Of a DNA stretch of 64,000 bases, positions 17,651-28,189 are shown piece by piece (the stretch's first letter is position 1; the number at the start of each line of letters is the position of its first letter). The notes beneath the pieces were generated by a model. The model had not been told where the DNA came from, did not search any database, and worked only from the letters and a program-made list of their open reading frames with translations. The position numbers and the translations under genes are program-made. The stretch lies in the NCBI GenBank assembly GCA_965212125.1, contig OZ243045.1:806001-870000 (forward strand). The letters run 5' to 3'. This DNA is from CAYRJD01 sp965212125. GTDB taxonomy: Bacteria; Actinomycetota; Acidimicrobiia; Acidimicrobiales; Poriferisodalaceae.

Positions 17651-17663
17651 TAATCTCAAGCCC
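17651..17663 (+). promoter_or_regulatory. Leaderless -10 box of Rv2466c-like gene
   Basis: TAATCT (17651-17656) followed by 7 nt and ATG at 17664. Confidence 0.55.
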
Positions 17664-18386
17664 ATGCCGCAACAAACTGAAGCCGCCACAGCTGAATTCA
17701 CTCCGCCGGTTGAACTGGATTTTCATTTTGACGTGATGTGCCCGTGGGCGTATCAGACATCGCTTTGGATGCGTGACGTGCGTGATCAGCTCGGCCTAAC
17801 CGTCAACTGGCGCTTTTTCAGCCTTGAGGAAGTGAATCTGCGCCCCGGCAAGAAGCATCCGTGGGAACGTGACTGGAGCTACGGCTGGTCGATGATGCGC
17901 ATTGGCGCCATTTTGCGGCGCAAGGACATGGCGCTGCTGGACGATTGGTACGCCGCCGCCGGCAAAGCCCTCCACGTGGATGGCAACCGCCCGCACAACC
18001 CTGACGTGGCTCGCCACCTGCTGGAGCAAATCAATGCCAATCCAGACATCGTGGATGAGTCCATCGCCGACGAAACAACCCACGATGAGATCCGTACCGA
18101 GCACGACCGGGTGATCAACTCTGGTGGCTTTGGTGTGCCGACCTTGTTCTTCCCGGACGGACAGTCGCTGTTTGGGCCGGTGCTGTTAGACCCGCCCAGC
18201 GGTGATGCGGCTCTGCGGCTCTGGAACCAGGTGGTCGGCTGGCTGGAGTTCCCGCACCTGTATGAGCTGCAGCGGCCGAAGACCGAAACCGACGAAAAAG
18301 CGATCTACGAGACCTTCAAGCCCTATATAGAGGCGCGGGATTGGGTCAGCATCAACCGCGGTAAAGAAGTCGATTTCAAGAAGTAG
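17664..18386 (+). CDS. DsbA-family oxidoreductase, Rv2466c-like, single active-site Cys
   Basis: A 240-residue thioredoxin-fold protein of the DsbA/FrnE group. It matches the mycobacterial mycothiol-dependent nitroreductase Rv2466c: ELDFHFDVMCPWAYQTSLWM at the N-terminus, GFGVPTLFFPDGQSLFGPVL near the cis-Pro, and FPHLYELQRPKTE at the C-terminus. Rv2466c has a CPWC active site; here it is CPWA, so the resolving cysteine is absent and a monothiol mechanism with mycothiol is expected. The ATG at 17664 is preferred over one at 17610 because of the -10 box 7 nt upstream and because the extra residues have no counterpart. It converges with parE. Confidence 0.85.
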   Translation: MPQQTEAATAEFTPPVELDFHFDVMCPWAYQTSLWMRDVRDQLGLTVNWRFFSLEEVNLRPGKKHPWERDWSYGWSMMRIGAILRRKDMALLDDWYAAAGKALHVDGNRPHNPDVARHLLEQINANPDIVDESIADETTHDEIRTEHDRVINSGGFGVPTLFFPDGQSLFGPVLLDPPSGDAALRLWNQVVGWLEFPHLYELQRPKTETDEKAIYETFKPYIEARDWVSINRGKEVDFKK

Positions 18387-18407
18387 CGCCGGTGGCGCGT
18401 CTGCGCC
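18386..18407. terminator. Alternative GC hairpins between convergent genes
   Basis: GCGCC (18386-18390), GGCGC (18394-18398) and GCGCC (18403-18407) can form either of two short stems between the Rv2466c-like gene and parE. No U-tract follows on either strand; a bidirectional terminator is possible but weakly supported. Confidence 0.35.
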
Positions 18408-18409
18408 GC

Positions 18410-20769
<2,360 letters not shown>

Positions 20770-20773
<4 letters not shown>

Positions 20774-23514
20774 TCGCCGCGGCACTCCCCTACCGCACGC
20801 ACCGGTAGCGGGATGGCCTCGTCGTCGTTGGCGACGGTCTGCTCTTCATTGGCGATCTGTTCGTCTGTAACAATCTCCTCGTCTGTAACGATCTGCACAG
20901 TCTCACCCTCCACAATGCCCCGCAGATGTACGGCAGGGGTTTTAGGTTCGGTCGCTTGCAGGGGCGACAGCCGAAGTGGCGTCGTGCTCAGCTGCTCAAG
21001 CTCTACAAAAACCGCCGCCGCCTCAGCCCTGCCGATCCAAGCTGAAACCACCGCCGTGTCTGGGCTGTCGCCAGGCACTTCGCCGGGAGGTTTGCCGGGC
21101 AACTCGCTGGGAAATGCAATCGCTGGCACTCCGCCGGTGGCGCGCCCTGCGCCTTTCAGATCGGAAAGGGCGGTGACCTTTACGGCACCGCTGTCGGTCA
21201 CCAGCACCGCCAGCGAAGAAAACTCAAGCAGTCCGGCAGCTACGACCTCAGCGCCCGGCTTGAGCCTTATCCCTGCAACAGGGCCAGCGCCATGCCCACG
21301 CTTCGGTATGCCGCTTGCGCCGGTGCGCAAGGTCAAACCGTTCGACGCAATCATCACCAGTTCGGCCTCATCGGGCGCATCAAAAGCCGCTACCACTCGG
21401 TCGTCAGTGGCGAGGTTTACTAGCGAGCTGATACGCCGCCGCGCCGACAACGCCTCCCGGGCAACTCGCTTGACTTGCCCCTTGCGAGTCACGAGCGCAA
21501 TCGGCGCTAGCTCGCTTCCTTTGGTCTTGGCGTTTGCCTCGGTCGGACTGTTAGCGATCGCATCCGCACCAGCCAGCAAGCCCACAACCTTTTCGCCACG
21601 GCTGAGCGAAAACATCTCCGTCACCGAGGCGCCACGACTACCACGAGCCATTTCCGGAATTGAATGCGCTGCGACGTTTAGCAGTCGCCCGCGGTCGGTC
21701 ACGGCATAGACCACGTCCAGGGTTGAAGTCTCCAGCGAAATGTCAATTAGGTCATGGCGGCCGGGCTTTGCGGTGAAGGTGTCATCGGCGGCGCGCCGAC
21801 CCAGCAGGCCTGACGTTGAAAGCGTCACGATGGTGCTGCCTATTGCGGCGCTAGCAAGCTCGGAGCCGTTGGGGCCGGGGCGGCTAGGGCCGGGGCGGCT
21901 AAGTGTCGGGAGCTTGAGGTTGCCTGACGCACCGAGCTTGGCGCTGCTGGCCGTGGCCTTATCAGCCTTGGCTAGCTCATTAAAGGCCGCCAAGTCTTCG
22001 GGGCTAATGAGCTCAGATCGCCGCGGCGTGGCGAACTTCTCCGCCAGCTCCTCAAGCTCTTTCTTGAGCAGCGTGCGCTGGCGAGTCTTTGAGTTGAGCA
22101 GCTTCTCATAGCCGCTGATCGCAGCCTTCAGCTCCGCCATCTCCTCGTTCAGCTTGCTTACTTCCAACGCCGTCAGTCGCCGCAGCTGCAATTCAAGAAT
22201 GTGGTTGGCTTGAATCTCGCTGATCGCAAGCTGTTTAATCAGCGCCTTGCGAGCCGTCGGCACGTCGGCTGAGCCACGAATGATCGCTATCACCTCATCA
22301 AGCTGGTCAAGCGCCTTTAGCAGACCTTCAACAATGTGGCAACGCTCGTTTGCACGATCAAGCCGATACTGAGTGCGCCGCACGATCACCGCCAGGCGAT
22401 GGTCGATGAAGTGCTTGCACAGCTCGTACAAGTTCAGCGTGGCTGGCACGCCATCAACCAGGGTCACGTTGTTGATGCTGAAGTTGTCCTCCAGCGGAGT
22501 GAGGCGGTACAGATCTCCTAGGACGCCTTGCCCACCCTCGCCCGGCCGGCACTCGACCACCAGCCGCAGGCCGCTGTTGCGATCCGACAGATCGTTGACG
22601 GAACCCACCGCGGGCAGCTTCCCAGCCTGGATTAGCTCACGGATCTTCGTAAGCACACGCTCCGGGCCGACCATGTATGGCAGCTCGGTGATCACGATGC
22701 GCTGGCGCCGAGCGGTCGCTTTTTCCACCGCCGCACGGGCTCGCACACGCACCGTGCCCTTGCCGGTGGCGTATGCGGTTTGCAATGCTTCGTCATTGAC
22801 GATCAGCCCGCCGCCGGGAAAGTCCGGAGCGGGCAGGTGCTTCATTAGGGCTTCAACGGTTGGCTTCGGGCGCTGTTTGGTTAGCACGTGTTTGATGACG
22901 GCAATCACCTCGCCCAAGTTGTGCGGGGCCATTGAAGTCGCCATGCCGACTGCGATGCCGCTGGCACCGTTCAGCAGAAGATTCGGCAGCGCCGCTGGCA
23001 GGCAGGTCGGCTCTTTGCGTTCGTCGTCAAAGCTGGCGACAAAGTCCACCGTGTCTTCGTCAATGTCGGCGACCAGCGTCATGGCCTCGGCCGTCAGGCG
23101 CGCCTCGGTGTAGCGATAGGCCGCCGGCGGGTCGTCCAGGCTGCCGAAGTTACCCTTCGGATCAACCAAGGTGTGCGACATTGCGAACGGCTGCCCCATC
23201 CTGACCATCGCCTCATAGATGGCGCTGTCGCCGTGCGGGTGGTACTTGCCCATTACCTCGCCGACCACTGCGGCGGACTTGCGGAACGGCTCGCCGGGGC
23301 GCAGTCCCAGTGCATTCATGGCGAACAAGATGCGGCGCTGGACTGGCTTTAGCCCGTCACGAACGTCGGGGATCGCACGGGCGGTGGTAACCGACAGCGC
23401 ATACGGCATGAACGAATCGCGCATCTCATCGTGCACCGGCGTGGCATCGATGCGGCGAGCGATCTCCGAAGGCTGGCTGGGGATTGATGGCTTTTTGGTG
23501 GAGGTTTTAGGCAT
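20770..23514 (-). CDS. parC: DNA topoisomerase IV / gyrase-type subunit A
   Basis: DNA breakage-reunion subunit of a type IIA topoisomerase, 914 residues. Conserved blocks include the winged-helix region (RDGLKPVQRRILFAM), GKYHPHGD, and the catalytic Tyr in AAYRYTEARL. They continue through the tower and coiled-coil gate (ILELQLRRLTALE) into a C-terminal beta-propeller of six-like repeats. The GyrA-box position holds a degenerate ARGSRGASV rather than canonical QRRGGKG, which favours decatenation over negative supercoiling (inference). It precedes parE with a 4-nt overlap. The ATG at 23514 has no obvious Shine-Dalgarno. Confidence 0.9.
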
Positions 23515-23601
23515 ACGGCAGGCTGGTTAGAGAGGGTAGAACAGGGACGGCGTTAGGCAGGAGCATCGCGCACTACAGCACCGATTACTAATGGGGTTTA
23601 T

Positions 23602-23610
23602 GGGGGGGGG
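23602..23610. repeat. Homopolymer of nine G
   Basis: Nine consecutive G on the plus strand, starting 2 nt beyond the stop codon of the minus-strand gene that ends at 23613. It lies outside coding sequence, so length change would not alter the protein. Confidence 0.95.
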
Positions 23611-23612
23611 TG

Positions 23613-25190
23613 CTACGAGGTGGTCGCAGGTTCTGATTCAGAGTCGGGCGCAGACGTTGGCGGCGCCGACTCTTCAGCCGTTTGCGTAGCAGGTTCTTCT
23701 TGCGTAGCAGGTTCCTCAGATGCTGACGGGTTCGGCTCGGCGGCCGTAGGCGAGTCGGGCTTTGGCGGTATCGGCGGTATTGGTGGTGCTGACTCTTCAT
23801 CTGTTGGCGGAGATGGCTTAGCGGCGGACTTTTTTGGCGCGGCGATTCCTAGCTGCTCGGCGATCTCCGGAATCCGTTTCGCCACCTTCTTAACCGCTTC
23901 CACCAACTCAGCCTCAGGCTGCTCCGGAACATTTGACAGCACCACATACGGGCGCACGGGCGAATAGGCGACGGCCTCCAGCACTATCGCCAAGCGTTGC
24001 TGGGAGTTGCCGGTGCCGAGAGCGGCGTTCGCCTGCTCGGTCAGATCTTTAGCCAGCTCCGGCGGAAGAGGCACACCGGGCTTGGGCGGACGAGAGCTCA
24101 GCTTCAATGCCCGCACGACTCGGCCGGCGACAATCACCTTGCGAAGTTCGTCGTGCCATTCCGCCTGGCTGCGGTCAAGACGCTCGGCTAACCCGGTGCG
24201 GATCTTCTCGGTTTGCTCACGCGCCTGCGCGTCACGCGCAAAGTCTTCCGCCGCCACTATGACAGCGCGCAGGTCACGCAAATCCACCTTGTCAATGCCA
24301 GCCAGGGCTGCGTCGGCACGATCGTGCCATTCGGCTTCACGCAGCTTCGGCAGCAGGCTTTCGCTCAGCCGCAGCAGCTCGTCCGCGTTTATTTTGTCGC
24401 CGCCAGACTTTGCCGCCTGCTCGTTCTGCGATTCGATCTCTGACCGAACCGCGCCGATGCCGCCTTTTTGTAGCTGCTCGGCGATGATCTTTTGCTCGGC
24501 GGGCAGGGAGTTGATGAAAGCCTTGCGGTGGGTTTGTTTCGGGCGCAGCCGAGGTGCCTTGGGCGGAAGCGGCAGATCGTCGGGCTTGTTGTCCCGGCTC
24601 TTGCTGTCTTTAGCTCTGTTGCCTTGGCCTCGGCGCCGTCTGGGTCTGCCCTCTTTGGAGTCGTCCGTACTGTTTTTGTTTCCTGACCGGTTTTCCGACC
24701 GGCCTCTCGTACCACCGTCTGACCTGCCGTCGTTGTCGCCATCGCCAGCATCACCGCCTCGCCGACCTCTTCTGTCTGGCCTGCCTGATCTGTCGCCCCT
24801 GTCCGATCTGTCTGCCCTGTCGCCCCTGTCCGATCTATCTGATGCGCCGCGATCTCGTCGCGAACCCTTGCGACCCTTCTTGCCGGACTTGCCCTTTTTT
24901 GCCAGCTGAGTCGTGACGCCACCAGACGAAGACGACTCGATCAGCTCAAGCCGTTCGGGTTCGTCACGCCCGCTGCGTGCCTTCGGCGCCATCACCTCCA
25001 AGATCAAGATTCCGTCAATGTCAAACTCGGCATCGGCGCGCAGACGATCGCCGGGCTTCGCCTCGCCCGCAAGATTTTTCAGCAACGCCCCGTCCAGCAT
25101 TCCTTTGGGCTCTTTGGCACCAACTGCGCGCCAGGTCCAGGTGTCGTCGTCACGCTGGCTGGTGAGTTCAATGTCAATGCGGCGACTCAT
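23613..25190 (-). CDS. Arg/Asp-rich disordered protein with helical C-terminal half
   Basis: A 525-residue protein, not assigned. Residues 1-75 look like a compact beta-rich domain (SRRIDIELTSQRDDDTWTWR.., ILILEVMAPKA). Residues about 95-205 are strongly repetitive and charged (GKKGRKGSRRDRG, DRSDRGDRADRSDRGD, many RGR/RRR), like an RNA-binding low-complexity region. Residues 215-440 are helical and Glu/Leu-rich. The last 85 residues are Pro/Ala/Glu/Thr-rich. This layout suggests an RNA- or ribosome-associated protein, but that is inference. AAAGG lies 9 nt before the ATG at 25190. The gene stands alone between GNAT and parC. Confidence 0.72.
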   Translation of the reverse strand: MSRRIDIELTSQRDDDTWTWRAVGAKEPKGMLDGALLKNLAGEAKPGDRLRADAEFDIDGILILEVMAPKARSGRDEPERLELIESSSSGGVTTQLAKKGKSGKKGRKGSRRDRGASDRSDRGDRADRSDRGDRSGRPDRRGRRGGDAGDGDNDGRSDGGTRGRSENRSGNKNSTDDSKEGRPRRRRGQGNRAKDSKSRDNKPDDLPLPPKAPRLRPKQTHRKAFINSLPAEQKIIAEQLQKGGIGAVRSEIESQNEQAAKSGGDKINADELLRLSESLLPKLREAEWHDRADAALAGIDKVDLRDLRAVIVAAEDFARDAQAREQTEKIRTGLAERLDRSQAEWHDELRKVIVAGRVVRALKLSSRPPKPGVPLPPELAKDLTEQANAALGTGNSQQRLAIVLEAVAYSPVRPYVVLSNVPEQPEAELVEAVKKVAKRIPEIAEQLGIAAPKKSAAKPSPPTDEESAPPIPPIPPKPDSPTAAEPNPSASEEPATQEEPATQTAEESAPPTSAPDSESEPATTS

Positions 25191-25226
25191 TGCGAGATGC
25201 CTTTTTGCGTCCGCATTGCTGAGAGT

Positions 25227-25715
25227 TTAGGCGGAGGCGGAACGATCCGTTAACGGTCGGTGCACCGTCAGCATGCGCGCCTTAAAACCAAAGGACTCAA
25301 AAAAGTTCTTAGTGGCGCGATTACCCGGCAACGCCAGCGCGTCAACGCCGACACAATCGTGCCCTTCGCACCAAGCCAGGACGGCCTCAATCAATCGCTC
25401 CCCCACTGCTACCTCGCGCGCAGGCTCGGTTACGTACAGATCGCTAATGACCCCAAGAGTTTCACCAGTGCGCAACTTGTCCAGGCCCGCAACGCAATAC
25501 CCGACGGCCGCCTCGTCGATTTGCCCCACCCAGACCTGCTGGGCGGGGTCTTGCAGTGCTTGCTCAAATCCGCCAGCGAACGGCTCCCCGCGCGCCTCAC
25601 GGCGAGACCACACCCAACCGCCGCGACTGTCAGCCTGCTCAGCAATCGCTTCGGTCGCTAGCGCCGACAACGTTTCAATGTCTTCGGCGGTAGCAACCCG
25701 GGCGTTTTCTTGCAT
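25227..25715 (-). CDS. GNAT-family N-acetyltransferase
   Basis: A 162-residue acetyl-CoA-dependent acyltransferase fold. It has an N-terminal helix (ATAEDIETLSALATEAIAEQ), a central beta strand with GYCVAGLDKL, the acceptor/donor strand (GVISDLYVTEPAREVAVGERLIEAVLAWCE, motif A region with the V..R..G.G-like pyrophosphate loop VAVGERL), and a C-terminal FFESFGFKARMLTVHR. The acceptor is unknown. Its ATG directly abuts the stop of the ThyX-like gene (TAG then ATG), so it is translationally coupled to it. Confidence 0.8.
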   Translation of the reverse strand: MQENARVATAEDIETLSALATEAIAEQADSRGGWVWSRREARGEPFAGGFEQALQDPAQQVWVGQIDEAAVGYCVAGLDKLRTGETLGVISDLYVTEPAREVAVGERLIEAVLAWCEGHDCVGVDALALPGNRATKNFFESFGFKARMLTVHRPLTDRSASA

Positions 25716-27476
25716 CTAGCTCTCCTGCGCGGTGGAGTTGGAGCGCTTGGTTTCGGTCGCCTGCTCGGCCGCCAGCCGACCTTCAACCGCGTCGCCGTCC
25801 AGCGCATACGACAGCATCTCCGCCACTGCGCTATGGCCAGCCCGTTCGGCGATCTGAGTTTTCATGGCCTGGCAGATGCGGCGGTAGTCGGTGTGACCCT
25901 GCGGCTGGGTGCGAAGTTCAATCATGTGCATCGCCTCACGCGCATTGAACTGCATCACGTAGCGAATCCGATATGCGAAAGAAACGGCGTAAGCGGCTAG
26001 CTCGTGGCCGAGCTCTTCTTCAATGTCGTCGTACAGGTACGCAGACATCTCCATCGTCTGCTCGTAGCGCTTTTGCTCGCCCGCGGCCACCACCTCAGCC
26101 GGGATGGCATAGCCATGATGAGGCGTCAGCCTTTGCCAATCGATGCTGAGCAGGCGATGCCTTTGCAGGTCACGAAAGCTGCCGTAGTCGCCGAGTATTT
26201 CAAAGCGGTAATCGGTGCTCTCCAGCGCACGGCCGGGTCGGTGGCGGCGGTTACCGCGCTCCCCCACATAGCGGCGGATTAGCTCTTGACGCTCCTCGGC
26301 GCCCATGCGTTGCACGTAGTCCGCCAGGCGGCTTTCGGGCAGGTGCGTGTGCGGGAACAACATCGCAGCCAGCATCTTGTCTTCGCCGTCGGGGTCCCAG
26401 CTAAGCAGCTGCACCTCGGGTCCGCCCTGCGGTTCTTCTTCGCCGAAGAGCTCATCGGCCAGGTCATCCATCGCCTCGCGGTTTTCGCGCATGTAGTCGC
26501 TCCAGGCTCCACCCCGCTCGGCTTGATCGACTCGCTTCAAAAACGAAGGGATCACCTTGCGCAGCTCGGTCAGCATGAGCTGGGAATAAAGCTGCGCCTC
26601 CGGCAGCGTGCTGGCTCGCATGCGCAGCAGCAGCGCCTCATAGCCCTGGCCGCTGCCGAAGATTCCGACGTTGGAGATGCTGGCGGCTGGCAGCAAGCCG
26701 CGTGCGACATCCAACGCCTTGGCGCGCAGCGCACGCTTGGCCGCTATGTCGCTGCCGGCGCCGCTTTTTGTGCCGCTGGCGGTTCCGCTGCCAGCCCCGC
26801 TGCCAGTTCCGCTGCCAGTTCCGCTTGACGTAGCCCGGAAATTCTTCTCAAAGTATTCCTGCATTGCGGGGACTAGTTCGCCGTACAGGTCAAAGATGCG
26901 ATCCAAGGTGCCCACGTAGCGAGCGCCAGCCGACGACGTCAAAATCTCTTCCGGCCGGAAGTAGCGGTAGCGACCGTTCAGGCGTTTGTTGTAGGCGAGA
27001 TAGCGGGTGGACTGCTCCAGATATGACATGAGGCGGCCGCGCTCTAACACTTTTGTGAGCAGGTTTGACGCTTGCTCGCATGCCAGATGCACGCCGCCGA
27101 GCTGAGCGATTGAGTCGTCGCCGTATTGTACGAACACTCGTTCGTACAGCTGTTCGGCTCGCTCTAGGCCGGCCGTGGCGTCAATGTTGGTGTCGCCCGT
27201 GATGTCAAGATCGTCAATGAACTCATCAAGCAGCAGCCGCCGCAGGCTTTTCGTGGAGCGGGAGTAGCGGGCAAACAAGGCGCCCTTGACAACCTCGGGC
27301 AGATTCACGAGCGCAAAGACGGGCTTGTCAAGGTTGGTTACATAACGCCGCAGCACATCGCTTTCTTGATCGTTGAAGGTCTCAACTTCGTAGTAAGTCA
27401 CGTAAGCCTTCGTGTCAGTTGGGTTCGGTGCGGCGGGAGTTGGTGCTGTGTTGTTGGCGGGCCTTGCGGCTTTCAA
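25716..27476 (-). CDS. ThyX-like protein with two FAD-dependent thymidylate synthase-type halves
   Basis: A 586-residue protein about twice the length of classic ThyX, the flavin-dependent thymidylate synthase. The first half holds RGRLMSYLEQSTRY at residues 146-159, which fits the ThyX signature RHRxxSxNExSxRY except at the His and Asn positions. The second half holds RHRLLSIDWQRLTPHHGY at 438-455, keeping RHRxxS but diverging after it. A Gly/Ser/Thr/Ala repeat linker lies at about 216-242. Whether it makes dTMP or is a non-catalytic paralogue cannot be told. The start is a TTG at 27476 placed 7 nt after TACGAT (leaderless). The GNAT gene follows without a gap. Confidence 0.78.
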   Translation of the reverse strand: MKAARPANNTAPTPAAPNPTDTKAYVTYYEVETFNDQESDVLRRYVTNLDKPVFALVNLPEVVKGALFARYSRSTKSLRRLLLDEFIDDLDITGDTNIDATAGLERAEQLYERVFVQYGDDSIAQLGGVHLACEQASNLLTKVLERGRLMSYLEQSTRYLAYNKRLNGRYRYFRPEEILTSSAGARYVGTLDRIFDLYGELVPAMQEYFEKNFRATSSGTGSGTGSGAGSGTASGTKSGAGSDIAAKRALRAKALDVARGLLPAASISNVGIFGSGQGYEALLLRMRASTLPEAQLYSQLMLTELRKVIPSFLKRVDQAERGGAWSDYMRENREAMDDLADELFGEEEPQGGPEVQLLSWDPDGEDKMLAAMLFPHTHLPESRLADYVQRMGAEERQELIRRYVGERGNRRHRPGRALESTDYRFEILGDYGSFRDLQRHRLLSIDWQRLTPHHGYAIPAEVVAAGEQKRYEQTMEMSAYLYDDIEEELGHELAAYAVSFAYRIRYVMQFNAREAMHMIELRTQPQGHTDYRRICQAMKTQIAERAGHSAVAEMLSYALDGDAVEGRLAAEQATETKRSNSTAQES

Positions 27477-27489
27477 TTCTTTGATCGTA
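27477..27489 (-). promoter_or_regulatory. Leaderless -10 box of ThyX-like gene
   Basis: TACGAT on the minus strand (27484-27489), then 7 nt to the TTG start at 27476. It helps fix an otherwise doubtful TTG start. Confidence 0.5.
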
Positions 27490-27492
27490 GAA

Positions 27493-27512
27493 CGCGGCGG
27501 CTCCGCGCCGCG
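27493..27512 (-). terminator. GC-rich hairpin downstream of helY operon
   Basis: Perfect 7-bp stem CGCGGCG (27493-27499) / CGCCGCG (27506-27512) with a 6-nt loop, 15 nt after the stop of the lipid-kinase-like gene. It lacks a U-tract and overlaps the expected -35 region of the next gene, so it could be a terminator or a regulatory element. Confidence 0.4.
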
Positions 27513-27526
27513 GGATATGCGGTCAG

Positions 27527-28189
27527 TTAAAACACGATCTTGACGGCGGCTGGTACGACCTCTATGCGCAGCGATCTGACGCGGCCCACGCAGGTGCCGT
27601 CAAGCCACAGGCTCAGCGGCTTGGCGAAGTCGAACTGGGCTTGCGTCAGCCGCCTGGATCGCAGGCCGGGGTGAGGCAGATGGTCGCCCGTGCGGAGGCG
27701 TCGGCGAGCCAGTAAACGCTGCGCGATGTTGTACTTCGGCGTTGCCTCGACGATGTTTAGACGGCCGTCACCGGGATGGGCGGCGGGTGCGACTCGCCAG
27801 CGCCCCAGCCATTCGGAGTTCATTATTGCGACGATCTGGTTGTGCCGCCCGGAAGGCCAGCAGCCGAACCAGCGCCCAAACCAGCCACCCTGCCACCAGG
27901 GCGGACGGGCGATCACATGGGCGCAGCAGAAATAGTGACCCGTGTCGGTTTGCACGCTGATTGCGTCGATCTGGGCGCCGTGAGTGGCGCCGCTGCTAAG
28001 GCGTTCTTGCGTGTTGGTGCTCGCTCCAACCGCAGCCCAAATGTCGCCGCCAGCGATGCCGACAACTGGAGGTGTTTCTCCGGCTTGCAGCGCTGGTTCG
28101 ACGTTTGCTCGTAGTTCAGCGTTTGAGTGCGCAACCGGGGCACCTGGCGGTAGCGATGTTGCACTCCCCCAGGGTTCGCCCTTTTTCAT
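27527..28189 (-). CDS. Lipid-kinase C-terminal-domain-like protein
   Basis: A 220-residue protein resembling only the C-terminal half of diacylglycerol/sphingosine kinases. The conserved-looking parts are NSEWLGRWRVAPAAHPGDGR, NIVEATPKYNIAQRLLARRRLRTG, HLPHPGL, and a closing strand pair (LWLDGTCVGRVRSLRIEVVP). The nucleotide-binding GGDGT motif is absent, so it is unlikely to be an active kinase alone. Its ATG overlaps the HelY stop (ATGA, 28186-28189), so it is translated with that helicase. A Trp/Gly-rich stretch sits mid-protein. Role unknown. Confidence 0.7.
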   Translation of the reverse strand: MKKGEPWGSATSLPPGAPVAHSNAELRANVEPALQAGETPPVVGIAGGDIWAAVGASTNTQERLSSGATHGAQIDAISVQTDTGHYFCCAHVIARPPWWQGGWFGRWFGCWPSGRHNQIVAIMNSEWLGRWRVAPAAHPGDGRLNIVEATPKYNIAQRLLARRRLRTGDHLPHPGLRSRRLTQAQFDFAKPLSLWLDGTCVGRVRSLRIEVVPAAVKIVF

